Shown here in pieces: positions 21,901 to 32,777 of a stretch of 64,000 bases of DNA; the stretch's first letter is position 1, and each line of letters starts with the position of its first letter. The DNA lies in NCBI GenBank assembly GCA_022925895.1, contig JAKSYS010000881.1:496001-560000 (forward strand). The letters run 5' to 3'. A program made the translations under genes and the position numbers. This stretch comes from Fragilaria crotonensis (taxonomy: Eukaryota; Bacillariophyta; Fragilariophyceae; Fragilariales; Fragilariaceae). The notes below the pieces were generated by a model that saw only the letters and a list, made by a program, of their open reading frames with translations, did no database searches and had not been told where the DNA came from.

Positions 21901-22414
21901 CCTTCTTTGCTTCATTTTTCTTTTTCTTCTTCTGAATCAGCTCTTGTTCGCTCCACCCAGTGAGAGCGCTCCCCGGTTCAAGAGCGTCGCTAAACATGAG
22001 GAGCGACGAGGTCATTTCCTGAGAGTTTGCATAACGTTGACTATATGCTTCCTCTGCGTATCTCTGATAGAGATCCCTATTTCGGCTTTCGATAAGAAAC
22101 GGATCATAAGGAGTCGCTGTCAATCGTCTTGGGAATGCTGGCGACAGTGATCGAGAATGTTTCATTCTACTTTCATCGACATCGTGGAATGTTGGTTCGA
22201 ACAATGACATTTGATGAGAACTATAGATCGCCTGAATCTCAAGTGGATTTCGACTTCGATTAGTTTGCACTCGTCGTGAGTCCTTATATTGTGGACGAGA
22301 CGCCTCAGCGCTTCGACTCCGTCGTGGAGTTGTTGTGACTGCACCCTGCCGTTCACGCCCGCGTGATTTTTTCGAACCTCGAAGCGTATCATCATACGGT
22401 TGTGGAAAACTCAT
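18962..22414 (-). CDS. IQ-motif protein, probable calmodulin binder
   Basis: 1,150 residues in one exon, ATG at 22414. The first 660 residues are low complexity: Ser, Arg, Glu and Lys-rich with basic patches such as 'KKKKKNEAKKEK' and Ser-Pro sites. From about residue 680 to 905 there are at least six IQ motifs, for example 'AAVVIQTTVRRFLA', 'AAITIQRVFRGWW', 'CASLVQRMVRGFLAR' and 'FVVLIQSHIRGFLKR'. These form an array of calmodulin or light-chain binding helices. The C-terminal 240 residues are again disordered. No myosin motor or other catalytic domain is present, so this is likely a scaffold, perhaps cytoskeletal. The specific function is unknown. Confidence 0.8.
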   Translation of the reverse strand: MSFPQPYDDTLRGSKKSRGRERQGAVTTTPRRSRSAEASRPQYKDSRRVQTNRSRNPLEIQAIYSSHQMSLFEPTFHDVDESRMKHSRSLSPAFPRRLTATPYDPFLIESRNRDLYQRYAEEAYSQRYANSQEMTSSLLMFSDALEPGSALTGWSEQELIQKKKKKNEAKKEKSYGKKKKNREPRILNMPLARKRNINYAPSELPVVAEKKRYYRGADGPNGAMTREVIGKQAAPIAKPESPSRKRSWINPALARSSDVESTQSSSESPEGVSNAAARRWLQTKEKRKQKSDFPLLSTKSSTLATFGRDAPGPVARRPSPVMPFSTPNRDGAPAEPIEQLRLSSDEKHQHLSQPEAVSSFENDWMQSDADMNTTPDFEDSHRFSSYMGTGFSKTFDMPDDGSPTSVIPSQTAKKVPFVQQPSKGSEKPKSILRNSPRSPSRRVDGTHPLSERRKQLHETGIGIRPRKVQTRFSDSVEQRTYDNKVEAYNSDDEDGSNYFNDYTDQGAFPVQHKDQSTDVYDRYELEKMVEELLGGSRNQQSTDEGSKAGKDQNKEISISQPSENANVQSPLSPLHQQPTSESHLNRAVEDVTISTLSHKPHSRRAEKSGDGKLIVSKEAAVADVVQDKTPLPTFNESDLHKTTAASASSSSDMGEPWIDDEDFTIGDDEFDSPDEMAFMQVVAAVVIQTTVRRFLAILSFERRIAAHFKDIVGSDLVEPSAPPLDKDTRSIRPVNDNATHPISRSLLRPAPSQNERERIHRFVLAAITIQRVFRGWWVRDSLHVDHYCASLVQRMVRGFLARTNFYYDMYRIVLVQAYVRMILAREQAAGRLAFVVLIQSHIRGFLKRKQMRGLLPQRNGPLARYVAAVKMQALCRSYLAHERYLNTLADVLIVQSIARRWIVNVLVVPQLKNKTSGSVAIQDRAGRSTGGIWRKKANVMRPPRGPTEYRTDSTLSAHEQQQRAASGAKMMSTTAKARFTIESRKHQFGATGSDSMPSLDWRPGSDDPLSPLEATPKRDAGAVILATPSDEGSVVYPSPRVNRSMAQRAVAASPRNFSFDEPSVPMQYRPSVSLSFEESPKPYRSAVNAAREALQGSKGIGGMQIESERNPSTPHGASPRRKVPQNSAASFWEQKTASQPKPMFPPKGWR

Positions 22415-22980
22415 TGCCCCTTCCCTTCAGCATACACGCCAACTTATATCAACCTGCCGTCTCCTTTGCCTTTAGTATCCGTTGCTGGACAGGTGTGTAA
22501 CACACAGGAGATCGAAATAGGCGATGGACGATAGACCTTGAGTCTGACTGGAATCGTTGTCGCCTTGCCATGCAAGGGAGTAAGGGTTTTGGAGCACGCG
22601 TTATATGATAATATATGTCAACGAGGAAAGTCAGCAGCTTCTAATTTTTCATTTCTCTCAACGCTTAAACACTTAAGAGTTCAACAAAATTGCGGGCTCT
22701 CTGATACACACAAAATGAAGAAGTAAATCGACGGCGCGTGACCCCGTTTGAGAATGAGTTCTAAATTCATTACAGTAAACCAAACCTGAATATCTTACAT
22801 AATAGGTTTCCATGACAACAGCACTAACTTACCTATCTTTGTAACTTTCAAATAACGGCATGATTAATGATCCTTCTATAGCCGAATCTCGGCATTCTGC
22901 GGGTACAGTAGTGCCGTAACGATAGGAGTCGACTTTCACGCTTGTTCACATAACGGAACGAACAATGTTGTCCTTCTGTC
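22415..22980. other. Divergent intergenic region
   Basis: Between the starts of the IQ-motif gene (minus) and the BTB gene (plus). It is the likely shared promoter region. No repeat or RNA gene seen. Confidence 0.5.
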
Positions 22981-24015
22981 ATGGCTCTTGACAGGGGATC
23001 GTTTTCCCACGACATGGCAGGGACCAACAAATCGGAAATGACAACCTTATTGTGGAGATTACCTCCTGAGGAAAGTTACAGTGACTGGAAAATTGAAGTA
23101 CATGTCGAGGGCGAAACATCTGGATTGGCGCCGTATTCTGGTTTTGAAGAAACCTTGCCAGCAATCTATCACGTTCACCGAGCTATCTTGGCCAATGGCC
23201 CGCGCCACAGCCAATATTTCAAGAAGCTTTTCTTGTCAAACACTGTGGAGAACAGCAATCAGACCTCTATCATAAGACTCGTGCGCTCCGCTGCTCTCGT
23301 TTTCCCTTCCATGTTGGATTTCATGTACGACTTTGGCAAAGATGTTGTTGTCAAAGAACCTAGCGCAGCGACTGCTCTCCTTCATCTCGCAAACTATTTC
23401 GGTATTAAGGAGCTCTTTAAGAATGTGAACACAACGTTCATCAGCGTAAATCTCAGCGTCGACACTGCCTTTGAGTACATGGAAGAAGCTACAAAGTTTC
23501 ATGAAATTTCGTTACGAGATGCTGCAATAGACTACGTCGCGGAACGAGTTTTGCGCGTGGACAATGAAATGCTGTATCGCATGCCAGTGGAATGGTTTTC
23601 CCGACTTATGTCAAAAGTGGCGGTCACGGATCGAAACGTTGCACTTGTCGTGGGCTACGTGATCAGGGAACCTGACGGCCTTACTGTTGACCATGTATCA
23701 CAGTGGTTGGAGAGATTCAAGTCCATTCCCCCTCGTCATGCGTTAGCGATGCTTTCCATTGCAGTTGCATTTAATGCTGATGAGACTATTAAGCACAAAT
23801 GCGTCACGAGTTGTTCAAGGAAATGGACTGATCTTGCACGGGTCACCGCGAAGTCGTCCTCAAACAAGGAGGACGAAGAACTATACAGGAAACTTCCGGA
23901 CAACGAAAAGATTAAGCTGCTGGAGGAATCGTTGCAGTATGCAGAGATTCAGTTCACTGAGCTCATGAATAAGGTAGTCCGAGCATCCGCAAAGTCTAGC
24001 GTAGCGGATGCATGA
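22981..24015 (+). CDS. BTB/POZ-domain protein
   Basis: 344 residues from the ATG at 22981, no intron. Residues 32-130 form a BTB/POZ fold: 'SDWKIEVHVEG', the 'IYHVHRAILANGPRHSQYFKKLF' core typical of BTB ligand or Cul3-adaptor proteins, and 'FPSMLDFMYDF' with the final helices. Residues 140-280 resemble a BACK-like helical extension. A charged C-terminal helix follows, about 300-335. No Kelch, MATH or ankyrin repeats are visible. Such proteins often recruit substrates to a Cullin-3 ubiquitin ligase, but that is inference here. Confidence 0.82.
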   Translation: MALDRGSFSHDMAGTNKSEMTTLLWRLPPEESYSDWKIEVHVEGETSGLAPYSGFEETLPAIYHVHRAILANGPRHSQYFKKLFLSNTVENSNQTSIIRLVRSAALVFPSMLDFMYDFGKDVVVKEPSAATALLHLANYFGIKELFKNVNTTFISVNLSVDTAFEYMEEATKFHEISLRDAAIDYVAERVLRVDNEMLYRMPVEWFSRLMSKVAVTDRNVALVVGYVIREPDGLTVDHVSQWLERFKSIPPRHALAMLSIAVAFNADETIKHKCVTSCSRKWTDLARVTAKSSSNKEDEELYRKLPDNEKIKLLEESLQYAEIQFTELMNKVVRASAKSSVADA

Positions 24016-24304
24016 TTTGAATTTGCACAATATTCGCTTCTAGTGGACGCGGCCCCTCCTACCCAGGAGTCCTTCTCATCTGGATAATTTGAAGTGTACC
24101 AGTGCTGGGTTTAGCGAGGGTGAAAGGATTGCACTTGGAACCAATTAAGCACCATATTCACCGATGAGGTAGGGCATAAGCTCTTTTCAGCAAGTGAACA
24201 TATTTCGTCGATTGGGTGGAAGGGGTTCATTCGAAACATGGAGAAAATATTACTTTCAGATAAGACCAGCGAAGTGATCCCTGTTGGGCTAATTTTTCGC
24301 GCCA

Positions 24305-25478
24305 TTATTCCAGCAATTTCGTTAGCTGCAGATCTGATGGAGTGCTGAGATTATGTACAACATGGGCCCTGTTGATTTCGACGTGCCCTTGAGAAACAAA
24401 TAGTTCCATGGCGCGACCAAATTCACTCGCAAAATTGGACTGGGATTGAAACAAGGTTGAACATCGACGAAGCAGTTTCAGAATCGACAGAATGGTCACC
24501 ACTTCCTGGGACGTATCCACCGAAGGCGTCTGCTGTTTCGACGATGCAGCAGAAGTGCGATGAAGCAGTGTAACATCAACGACGACCCAACGAATACTCG
24601 GAGCCAGGGTCAGTGCTCTGTCAATGACCCGAACATCATCCGTTAACAATAAGACGGTATTCGAAGTATTCGGCAAGAGTTTGACGTAATCGGCAATCGG
24701 GAAAAACGTTCGTGCTTCTGCACCATGCAGTGTGACATTGGTGCGCCGCACGTCAACCACAGAACACGGCGTTGTTAGATTGGATAAAATTGGCTTCACA
24801 ATATCATAGACTCGCTTTCGCAGCCACTGCTTCTGTCTTGTTACATAGCGAACGGAAGAGACAATTTCCTGTGTGTATTCCGTTGTACGTGCAAAAGGTG
24901 TCACGTCCACATGTTCATTACTTGGATGGCAGTTTGTGATGGGTAGAAACGTAGCATGACATGTCGTTCGCCGAACACGCTGCGTCAGAACCTTCATTCT
25001 TCGTTGCGAGGAAATCCCAGCCCGCTTTCGATATCGTCAGCGGCGCTTTGCGCTTCAATGCACCTTGAAGGTTGAGCGCGAGGCTTTCGATGTAACCAGC
25101 CAAACTAGATGTTCTCATGTTCTGAGTATAGGCGCGGCTACAATCGTAACGAAATTGATTCTGGTAAATCTTGGTCAAAAATAAAGTATGGTTTGTCTTT
25201 CGAAAACAAGTAAACATGTCATTCTCCTCTGCCACGTCCCAGTTGGGGGCATTCGTCCACCAATCATCGGTGTTCATTGTCCACGGAACGCAAAACAGTG
25301 TCATGGCCTTGGTAGGAGGAACCACAGAGGCGTGGTCAAATGCGAGAAAGAATCTTCCCTTTCTGAGGGACTCATCTCTAGAGGATTCAACCTTCGTCCA
25401 TGGCACGCGTCCAAGCAACGCTTGTTCAAACAGCAAGACAAAGATGAAGCACAACACCGCTTTGGTTCGAGAGTTCAT
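24305..25478 (-). CDS. GT23-like (FUT8/NodZ-type) glycosyltransferase, one frame break
   Basis: A type II membrane or secreted protein: ATG at 25478 and a hydrophobic segment 'AVLCFIFVLLFEQALLG' right after the start. The body resembles GT23 alpha-1,6-fucosyltransferases and NodZ. It has 'CSVVDVRRTNVTLHGAEA' (the HxRRxD-like motif is degenerate), then 'FFPIADYVKLL', 'VLLLTDDVRVIDRAL' and 'SQSNFASEF' near the end. The two halves overlap in different frames (24918-24997). Dropping one base near 24950 joins 'NDMSCY' to 'FLPITNC' and gives about 390 residues. No other stop interrupts. The substrate is unknown. Assignment to GT23 is by motif order only, and a Golgi location is inferred. Confidence 0.55.
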
Positions 25479-26080
25479 GCGCCGACGCCTTTCTATGGAA
25501 AACAGTTTTGCTATGGAAAGTTTGCCTCTCTTAAACGCATCCTATTCGATCGTCGCCTGGAAAACTCCGTGGGTTGGCTGCCTTGCTGAAAGCCGAAAGC
25601 AGTCAGGTCAAAGGCAACGCTAAAAGGCTGTACACGCATCGATCGTTTCGAGGCTGCTTACTGCATCGTCATGGCCGTGATCTAATTTCGTGATGCTCCT
25701 CATTCATTTATACTGGAGTAGCAAGGGTACATAACTCCGAACTCCGAGTACGAAACAACACAATCCACTACTAGCGTAAGAGTGTACTGTCGACTCCAAA
25801 GTAAAGAGTTCTAAAAACATACTAAAGTGCTGAAACGGTTATATCACTGTTTTAGTGCACCCTCACATCTGCGGAGTTCCGGAATGTTCACTCACCTGGT
25901 ACATGTACTCGTAGTTGATCTTGTAGAATCCACAGAGTACATATTAAAACTACCGGAACCCCTGCTTCGCCCATTCGCAGGTTACGGGGATACTCGGAGT
26001 TGCAACTTGGAACCAGCCGCGTCGACTCAAATTCTGTAGTAGATGTTCTGTTGAAGTTGACACTGTTCGAATTACCAAAG
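25479..26080. other. Divergent intergenic region
   Basis: Lies between two divergent starts. The segment 25,720-25,960 is rich in GTACT, ACTCCGA and GTACATGTAC words. No gene or RNA is supported. Confidence 0.5.
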
Positions 26081-29000
26081 ATGGCATCCTTTCCTCATCC
26101 GAGCTTCCAACATGATGACGATGATGACAGATGGGAGCCCTTAGAGCAGGAAGAATATAGCCTTGGGGCACCCGTTGTTTCAGCGCCCTTTCATCGTCGG
26201 AGCAGTCCCTCAGCGGCATCATCGCGACGGACGACAACCCATGCCAAGGATGGGGCGCTTGATTTAAGAATGCTCCAGCGCAAGCTTGAAACCAATAGTA
26301 AGCTCAAAGAAGGTCTGGTAGATCATCCTCTGGATCAAGCGTGGCAACGGTTCCTGACACATTTAGGACGAGAACTTTGGGAGCTTGACTTCTGCGCACG
26401 ACTGGGTAAGCATCCACGACTACGTTATATTGTGGCAATGAATCTATGTTTCAGTCCTCCACCCCATGATCAAATGCTAACTTTTTGGAACTTGGAACTG
26501 TAGGAGCTGTGCTCATTGTTCTTGGTACCATATTTCAAGGGATTGTTATGGCAACTTTCGTCCTTGGTACCACCCTCGCACCATTTTCTTGGTTGCTGTG
26601 GCCGCAATTTCTGCGTATTATCTATTGCCACAAGATGTCGATCCCCAGGCGTTGCTATCCATGGTTTCACTTCGGCGGATGAGCACTGCTCATGTTCGAC
26701 ATGCTCTTCTGGGATCTCTTCTCATCCCGACGTGGCTGGAAACAAGAACACTGGGCTACTTGTCGCAGGTGTTGTGTAACGCAGGTTGGGGGTACAACTT
26801 GTTTGTCACCGCAGTCGTTGCAGGTGTCGTTGCATACAGGAGAAAATACCAGCCCCAACTGTCTATCCGTCATCTCTTTTACACTGCCTTTTACATTCTG
26901 TATGGCGGCGCTTTCTGGGTGTCGCTCCTTCACTTTCGGATCAGAGACATTCCCAGCACCGCTGGACCATTCTTGTTATCCTCTGGAACCCTACTACTAG
27001 CAGAAAGCGACCGACAACAATACACACGGGCACTCCGACATACCTTGAGGCTCACATTGCGAGATGCACTGGCTGTTGTTTCTGACAATGTTCATAAGGA
27101 TGAAATGCTCCAGCTTGCCATGATGAGGTGGATTGTCGAGTACTGGTCGACTAGACCTGTTTCACCTAATACAGCACCTCCGCCTTCGGCAGCCGGAGCG
27201 GGTACAATTTCCTTGATGGCAAACAATCCAGTACAGGTTCAAGTGACGCCTGATAGGCCAGATAGTCGTCTTCAGCGTCGACCGACTGCACGACCATCAT
27301 CCGATGCTGGAGAAATTCAATGGAACGACTTGCTCCCAATGTTGGACCTGACGACAGAGCAGATGGAAGAAGAAGTGCGACGCTCTTCGGACAACGATTA
27401 TAACTATTCTTTTGAGAGCTTGAGACAAATGTTGGCATCAATGGATGTCGACGAACATGCTTTGCCAGCGGTCAACGCTTACAAGCGAGCTGTTGAAGAC
27501 TTTCCTCCAGATCGGACGACATCACTTCTCATATCTGTTCTGCGCCGTTGCCCGGCTTGTTTGTTGATCATTTGGCGATGCTTGGCAGCCTCCCCCTACG
27601 CTTTGCCTTCTATTCTGACATTGTTACCGTTCGTTATTTTGGAAGCATATCGAGTACTCTACTGGGCCGATGCATGCCATCGACAGGTCGCTGACGGGCA
27701 ACAGGAGCCGAATGATCCGATTTCTTTTGAGACAATAACTTCGATCCCGATTGAATTCGATTCCATGTCTCTGCTCCTTAGTCAAGACACCTTTTCGTTG
27801 CGAGGTCCTCCAACGCTGCTTCAGGTGTGGTTCAACGTTCAAGCTTCGGTCAGAGCGCTAGAGACCGGTCTATCGGCTGCTCGTTGCGCCCAGACAACAG
27901 TTGTGGCAGCTGATTTTGCCAACAACATCATGTCTCTGGCTGAGTTGGGTTGTGAGGTCTCTCAAAATGGATGGATCCATGGTTTGAGCATCTTGGCCCA
28001 GGAATTGGTTCATTTGCAAGTTACGTCAAGAGAGGGGCGTTACACAAGTGCTGTCAGAGGCGCGCTGAAGAACAGCCAGAAAATCGTTCACCATTTTCAA
28101 GTTTTGGCGGTTGAGGATGCCCCGATTATCGCCTTTCTGCGGACAATTGTTGGACGAGGTTGGCTTTGGGGTCACGAAGAACCACCGCTGCCTGAGTCCA
28201 CCGTGGTAATCACGGAGCTAGCAGAGGGTGAAGAAGCGGACACGGACGAGGCGCAAGATGGCGGGTCGGCCTCTGCTGCAGAGCAACAACTGAGCCAGCC
28301 TGATGCTCGCAAGACACTGAAATTCGATAAGCGAGGTCGCGAGCTTGACACCTCATGTTTTGTTGAAAACCTCGTATTCATGGAGGGAGTTACAGAGGAA
28401 CCCTCGCCTTGTCCACTTAAAAGTTTGGCGAGTTGTTTGAATAATGAGGAGCAGCATGAGGTAGAAGATGCTATAGATGAAGAAAAGGTTGGTGATTTGT
28501 TGAAAGTGGTTAAATCTGTCCACGAACACCGCTTGATTAGCGATGTGGTGAAGATTTCGTTTGAGGCAATGCTGTCTGGTGAACCTACAAAGGCTGTCGT
28601 CGAAAACGTCAAGATATCGTTGAATAAGATTATGGAGAAGGGAGAAGGTCAGTCATGCGAACAATCTTTCCAGGTCGACGACGTTGTCGAATCCGGCTGC
28701 AATGATCACAGGCAACAGGGAATGAGTGGCCGCCCCCAGAATGCAGCCTTGCTGCCACTTGATTTGGAGTATAATGTTCCAGAAGGCACAACAAGAGTTA
28801 TAGACCAAGGCCCCGCCACCTCAATCACTGGGGCTATCACCCCTGGCGACGCGAATTCGAAGGTTGCGCCCCTTGGTGTGTCTAATACATCAGAAGTTGA
28901 ACCAGATGAGGGCTTCCCGATCCCGGTCATTAGCAATCAGTCATCTTGGGAAGAAACGCCTTTCACGGACAACCCTTTTTTGAGCGATGCTGTTGATTCG

Positions 29001-29336
29001 ACTACCGGTAGTTGGGAAGCGTTTGCGCCCCAGAGGGTCGAGCCATCCAGCGAGAGAGCATTGACTTTGGAGATTTCCCCCCGTCGCTTGCAGTCGGACT
29101 CTGATAATTCTCAAGGAATGTCATTATCTAATCATGAAGTCGAAAATGACGTTAAGAAGTGGCTTGGAGGAGGCCTCGCGGTTCTCGGAGCGGTGATTGG
29201 CACAGTAGCACTACACAACGTTCAACGGGGCGAGATCACAGACGAGCCTCAAGGTCGAAGTCAACCAATTGGTAGGGTTGTTGAGCTTAGCAGTGAATTA
29301 GATGAAGATGGGTGGGTATCTGTAGATAACAACTAA
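26081..29336 (+). CDS. Multi-pass membrane protein, unknown function, one frame break
   Basis: Exon 1 is 26081-26405 and exon 2 is 26504-29336. They are separated by a 98-nt intron with GTAAGC donor, a clear branch-point-like TGCTAAC and a TAG acceptor. After the splice the frame encodes a hydrophobic stretch, 'AVLIVLGTIFQGIVMATFV', then must change frame at a run of four T (26584-26587) to enter the long frame. One added base restores about 1,052 residues. Hydrophobic segments occur near residues 108-150, 215-240, 250-275 and 430-455, with a final one, 'WLGGGLAVLGAVIGTVAL', near the C-terminus. The N-terminus and the long middle are acidic and disordered. No family is recognised. Confidence 0.65.
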
Positions 29337-29552
29337 GGAATTCATTTTGAACCTACCAAATACTAGATAGAGTGCTTGTCCCTTGGAACTCTGCTGTCCT
29401 GATCAAGAGATGGAGACGGTAATACAACACTTCGGTAGACGAAAGAAACTATTCGTACGTAGTACAAGTACAACTGTGTTCAGAATCATTGCAGGTACAG
29501 TACCTGGTACCAGGTATGTAACGCGGGTTGCGTTCCCTGGTCGTACCTGGTA

Positions 29553-30200
29553 CTATGTAACAGTGCATGACATCGGGGCCCGTTAGCCGCAGCCGGCCGG
29601 AAACCGCGGGCCGGCCGTGATTTCGGGCGGCTGCGGTCCTTGTATTTAGCGGTCCCGGCCGGTTCCGGCCGGCTCCGGTCGATTCCTACAGTATCACTTT
29701 TCGGCCAATCGCGGATCGCGGGCAGGCCGTGTAAAACTGGGGGATTTTGCTTATTCTGGGGTATTTCCCCCAAAATAAGCTTCGAAATTACCCCATTTTA
29801 AAATCACGTACAATACGTAGGTATTAGTATATGACGTCAGCCGTTTTGGAGGACACCCGTGAGACTACCCAGTTTTACACGGCCTGATCGCGGGTAAAGG
29901 GCGGATCACCGGTCATTTTTCACGGGTCCGGTGGTTGCTGACAACGTACTGTCAGTACGGTACTGTGTACTATGTTTGTACTATGTACTGTACTTCCTTA
30001 CGACTGCGGCCAGGTACGGGTACGGGCAGTGACAGTCCGGCTGCGGCCCTGTGCGGGCAGGGACTGTCGGACTGCAGACGGGTACGGCCGGGCTCACATA
30101 TCGGCATACGGCCGGCTGCGGCCAAAAGCCTCTGCAAAAAATCGGCCGGCTGCGGCTTCGGGTGCCGTTTTTATCTCAGATGTCACGCACTGCTATGTAA
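29553..30200. mobile_element. hAT-type non-autonomous element (outer)
   Basis: Element 29561-30192 (632 bp) with 14-bp terminal inverted repeats CAGTGCATGACATC and CAGTGCGTGACATC (one mismatch). It is flanked by perfect 8-bp target duplications CTATGTAA at 29553-29560 and 30193-30200. The interior has no coding frame and is packed with degenerate CCGGCCGGCTGCGG-like units in both orientations. A second MITE has inserted into it (see 29715-29894); without that insert and its duplication the element is 460 bp. Confidence 0.88.
29715..29894. mobile_element. hAT-type MITE nested in the outer element
   Basis: Element 29723-29886 (164 bp) with perfect 19-bp terminal inverted repeats CAGGCCGTGTAAAACTGGG. 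It is flanked by perfect 8-bp duplications ATCGCGGG at 29715-29722 and 29887-29894. The interior includes a second short palindrome-like part around GGGGTATTTCCCCC. It lies inside the larger CTATGTAA-flanked element and is therefore the younger of the two. Confidence 0.9.
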
Positions 30201-30986
30201 TACTTCGCTACTAGTAGAGTCTACTAGTAGTACTGGTGTACTGGAGGAGGACCGATAGAACTGTGCTCGGAGACTTGGAGCGACGTCGACCCGTACGCCA
30301 TGTACGACGGAGGTAGCACCAATCAAGTGCTCTCCCTTGTATCATATGTCTTACTGGAGTACTAGTACAATGTACTGTATGACTGTGTGACCGTAAGTAG
30401 GACGTGAGAACGGCATGTCCTGTGACGTAATGTAGACGTCATTTGGTTGCATTCTAATGGGGACCCTGAACTCGAGAAGAATGGCATACGACGGTACTTG
30501 TACTGGTAACTGGTACTAGTACCATGTACCAGGTACCCCGAGTACTATGCATGTACGGTATCATCCTATCATCATGCATCTTCTCACCCAATTCAGCGAG
30601 TACTGTGGTCGTACACTCCTTGGGAAAGAGGGAGATTTGAGATTTAGACCTCACAGAAGAGAAAAACCACATGGGCCTATGCATTCTACGACGTATGGGC
30701 AACCTTGCAACATGAAGTCTTGTTCCAGGTTCCAGGATGTTCGTCATGTGTAAATGTGAAATTTAGCTCTCTTCGATCCGGTTCGTATCCTCCATTCGCC
30801 GGAGCGCCCTAAGTGCAGTCCTATTCTCTCCCACCATATGTTGCTGTGTTGCTGTCATTGAAGGACTGTTCTTCGAGCTTCAAAGAATTCGTGAGACGGG
30901 AGAAAGATCTTTTTTGGGTGGCGGATCTTGTCTCATTTTCCTGAAGCTGCAACTTGCAACATCGCAACATCACCAAGTTGAAAGTT
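30201..30986. other. Intergenic, dense in GTAC/TACTAGTA words
   Basis: No coding frame is supported. Segments 30,200-30,240, 30,340-30,390 and 30,490-30,560 are built from overlapping TACTAGTA, AGTACT and GGTACC words. The last part should hold the promoter of the NmrA-like gene. Confidence 0.5.
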
Positions 30987-31889
30987 ATGACTTCGAGCGG
31001 CAATACACTCGTTCTCGTGGGAGGCACTGGAGGACTCGGCCTAGAAGTCGCCAAGGGACTTGTCACTGCGGATGGCTTCGACAAAGCCGTCGCCTTGGTC
31101 CGCCCATCTTCAGCGGATGATAAGATCGAGAAACTTCGAGACCTTGGATGGGTGGTCGATAAAGTCGATTTCGATGATGCGAATGCGCTGTCTTCGGCAT
31201 TGAGCGGCGCCAAGGTTGTCGTCTCGACGCTTAGTGGTGCCGAGATGGCATCATTGGAGACAAAAATTATTGATGCCGCGAAGTCTTCGGGAGTCTCACT
31301 CTTCGTTCCATCCCAGTTTGGCATTGATTACCGTCGCTGGAATGGCGACTTTCCGTTTTTCCAGGGAAAAAGGGCTGTCCTGGCCCATGCAGAGGAGGTC
31401 GGTTTGCCTACCCTCTCTGTCTTTGTCGGTTGCTTTTCGGACGTTATTTTCTACTTCTTGTACGACATCGCGAAGATGGAGGCCACCCTCGTAGGAGGAG
31501 GAACCTCTAAGAGTTCGTTCACGAAACGAAGTGATATTGGCTTCGTTTTGGCCAAGGCGCTTGCTGACCCCAACTATGCGAGCGGCGGGTTCTTGAGTAT
31601 GCAGGGTGACTGCATGCCTTGGGTGGATGCATTGACATTGTTCGAGAAGGTCAGCGGAAAGAAGTTTACATACACCGAAATTGATGGCCAGGAATCTCTC
31701 GCTCAAGAGAAAGCATTGATGGAAAAAGGTGATCTGGCTTCCTTCTATCAAGCCTTTGCATTACACCTGTTGGGAGACCCCGCTCGTGGTAGTGAAGGTC
31801 TCGACGTGAGTGGAGAAGCTGTCACGTTGGGGGTAGCGTTGGAGCCTTTGGAGGAGACTTTGAAGGCTCACTTTGGAACCGATCCTTAG
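30987..31889 (+). CDS. NmrA-like / isoflavone-reductase-like atypical SDR
   Basis: 300 residues from the ATG at 30987; the track-length extension begins with TTG. The N-terminal Rossmann fold has the glycine-rich NAD(P)-binding loop 'LVLVGGTGGLGLEVAKGL', followed by 'VRPSSADDKIEKLRDLG' and 'DANALSSALSGAKVVVSTLSG'. A typical 'LFVPSQFGIDY' follows, as in the NmrA and isoflavone-reductase-like families. The C-terminal half forms the substrate cap with 'SDIGFVLAKALADP'. Members are either NADP-binding redox sensors or reductases; the substrate here cannot be told. No signal peptide and no intron. Confidence 0.85.
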   Translation: MTSSGNTLVLVGGTGGLGLEVAKGLVTADGFDKAVALVRPSSADDKIEKLRDLGWVVDKVDFDDANALSSALSGAKVVVSTLSGAEMASLETKIIDAAKSSGVSLFVPSQFGIDYRRWNGDFPFFQGKRAVLAHAEEVGLPTLSVFVGCFSDVIFYFLYDIAKMEATLVGGGTSKSSFTKRSDIGFVLAKALADPNYASGGFLSMQGDCMPWVDALTLFEKVSGKKFTYTEIDGQESLAQEKALMEKGDLASFYQAFALHLLGDPARGSEGLDVSGEAVTLGVALEPLEETLKAHFGTDP

Positions 31890-32777
31890 GTAGGAACACT
31901 TAAATTAGCGCTGTATTTTGAGCAACGTTGGTCGCAATGCTTTCAGGGCTTCACATCAGGTTGGCTCGGAGGTTGAACGATGGTGTATGTCGTCTAAACA
32001 ATGATTCTGCCTATATCCGGCAATTGGTGTGCTAAAACCTGGATATCGGTAATGTTGCGAGTTGTAGGTGGCGACGAAGCAGCGACGAATTAGTTCGACG
32101 CGATGCTGCTTTACCTTCAATCATAGGCGAAACGTACAAACAAAAATGCAACTTCGAAATTGCAACCAATCGAACAAGCATCAGCACGAGGGCAAGCGCC
32201 TGAAGGTGGTTTACTCACTGAGTGCACTGACTTCCCGTCACTTGTTACTCACATCAGCTCGATGAGTGATGTTACCGAGCACATTGACCTCCTGATCCCC
32301 GGGCGTATGCACGGGAGTGGAGGCGACAATGATAGGAGACACAAGGGCAATGGGAGCACGACCAGCTCTAGGATCGGAGTCAACAGGAGCGTGTCAAGAC
32401 AGAAGTATCGTGGAAAGAATGAGGACTGGTAATCGACTAATGCGTAAGCTCACAATCTAGGTCCGTACTATCATTAGGGTCTCCAAACACTCCTTGGAAG
32501 CACTACGCTTGAGGCCTAGTGATACTTCAAGTTGTCAGAACTTGACAAAGCAAAGGTATTGAGAGTGCAGGTGACGAGCTTGAAACATTAGTGTAGAGTG
32601 CACGTGCAATATATTGCTTTGGAGCAAGATAGGACTGGATCCGTCGTATCGAAACCATGGTGAGCAACTTGGAAAATCGTTAGAAAGGAGTAAACGCGCC
32701 ACACTTTCACGTCGATGGGAAGTTTTGGACACATTTCTGTGTGTATGTCTACTAGATAAACAAGTACAAGATCATGC
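31890..32777. other. Intergenic, no gene seen
   Basis: Between the 3' ends of the NmrA-like gene and the G8-domain gene. Short frames, such as one of 90 residues at 32160-32432, have no recognisable content. Confidence 0.45.

Noticed and set aside
32160-32432. 90-residue plus-strand frame
   Set aside because: Starts without clear context, shows no domain and lies in a region with no other coding signal.
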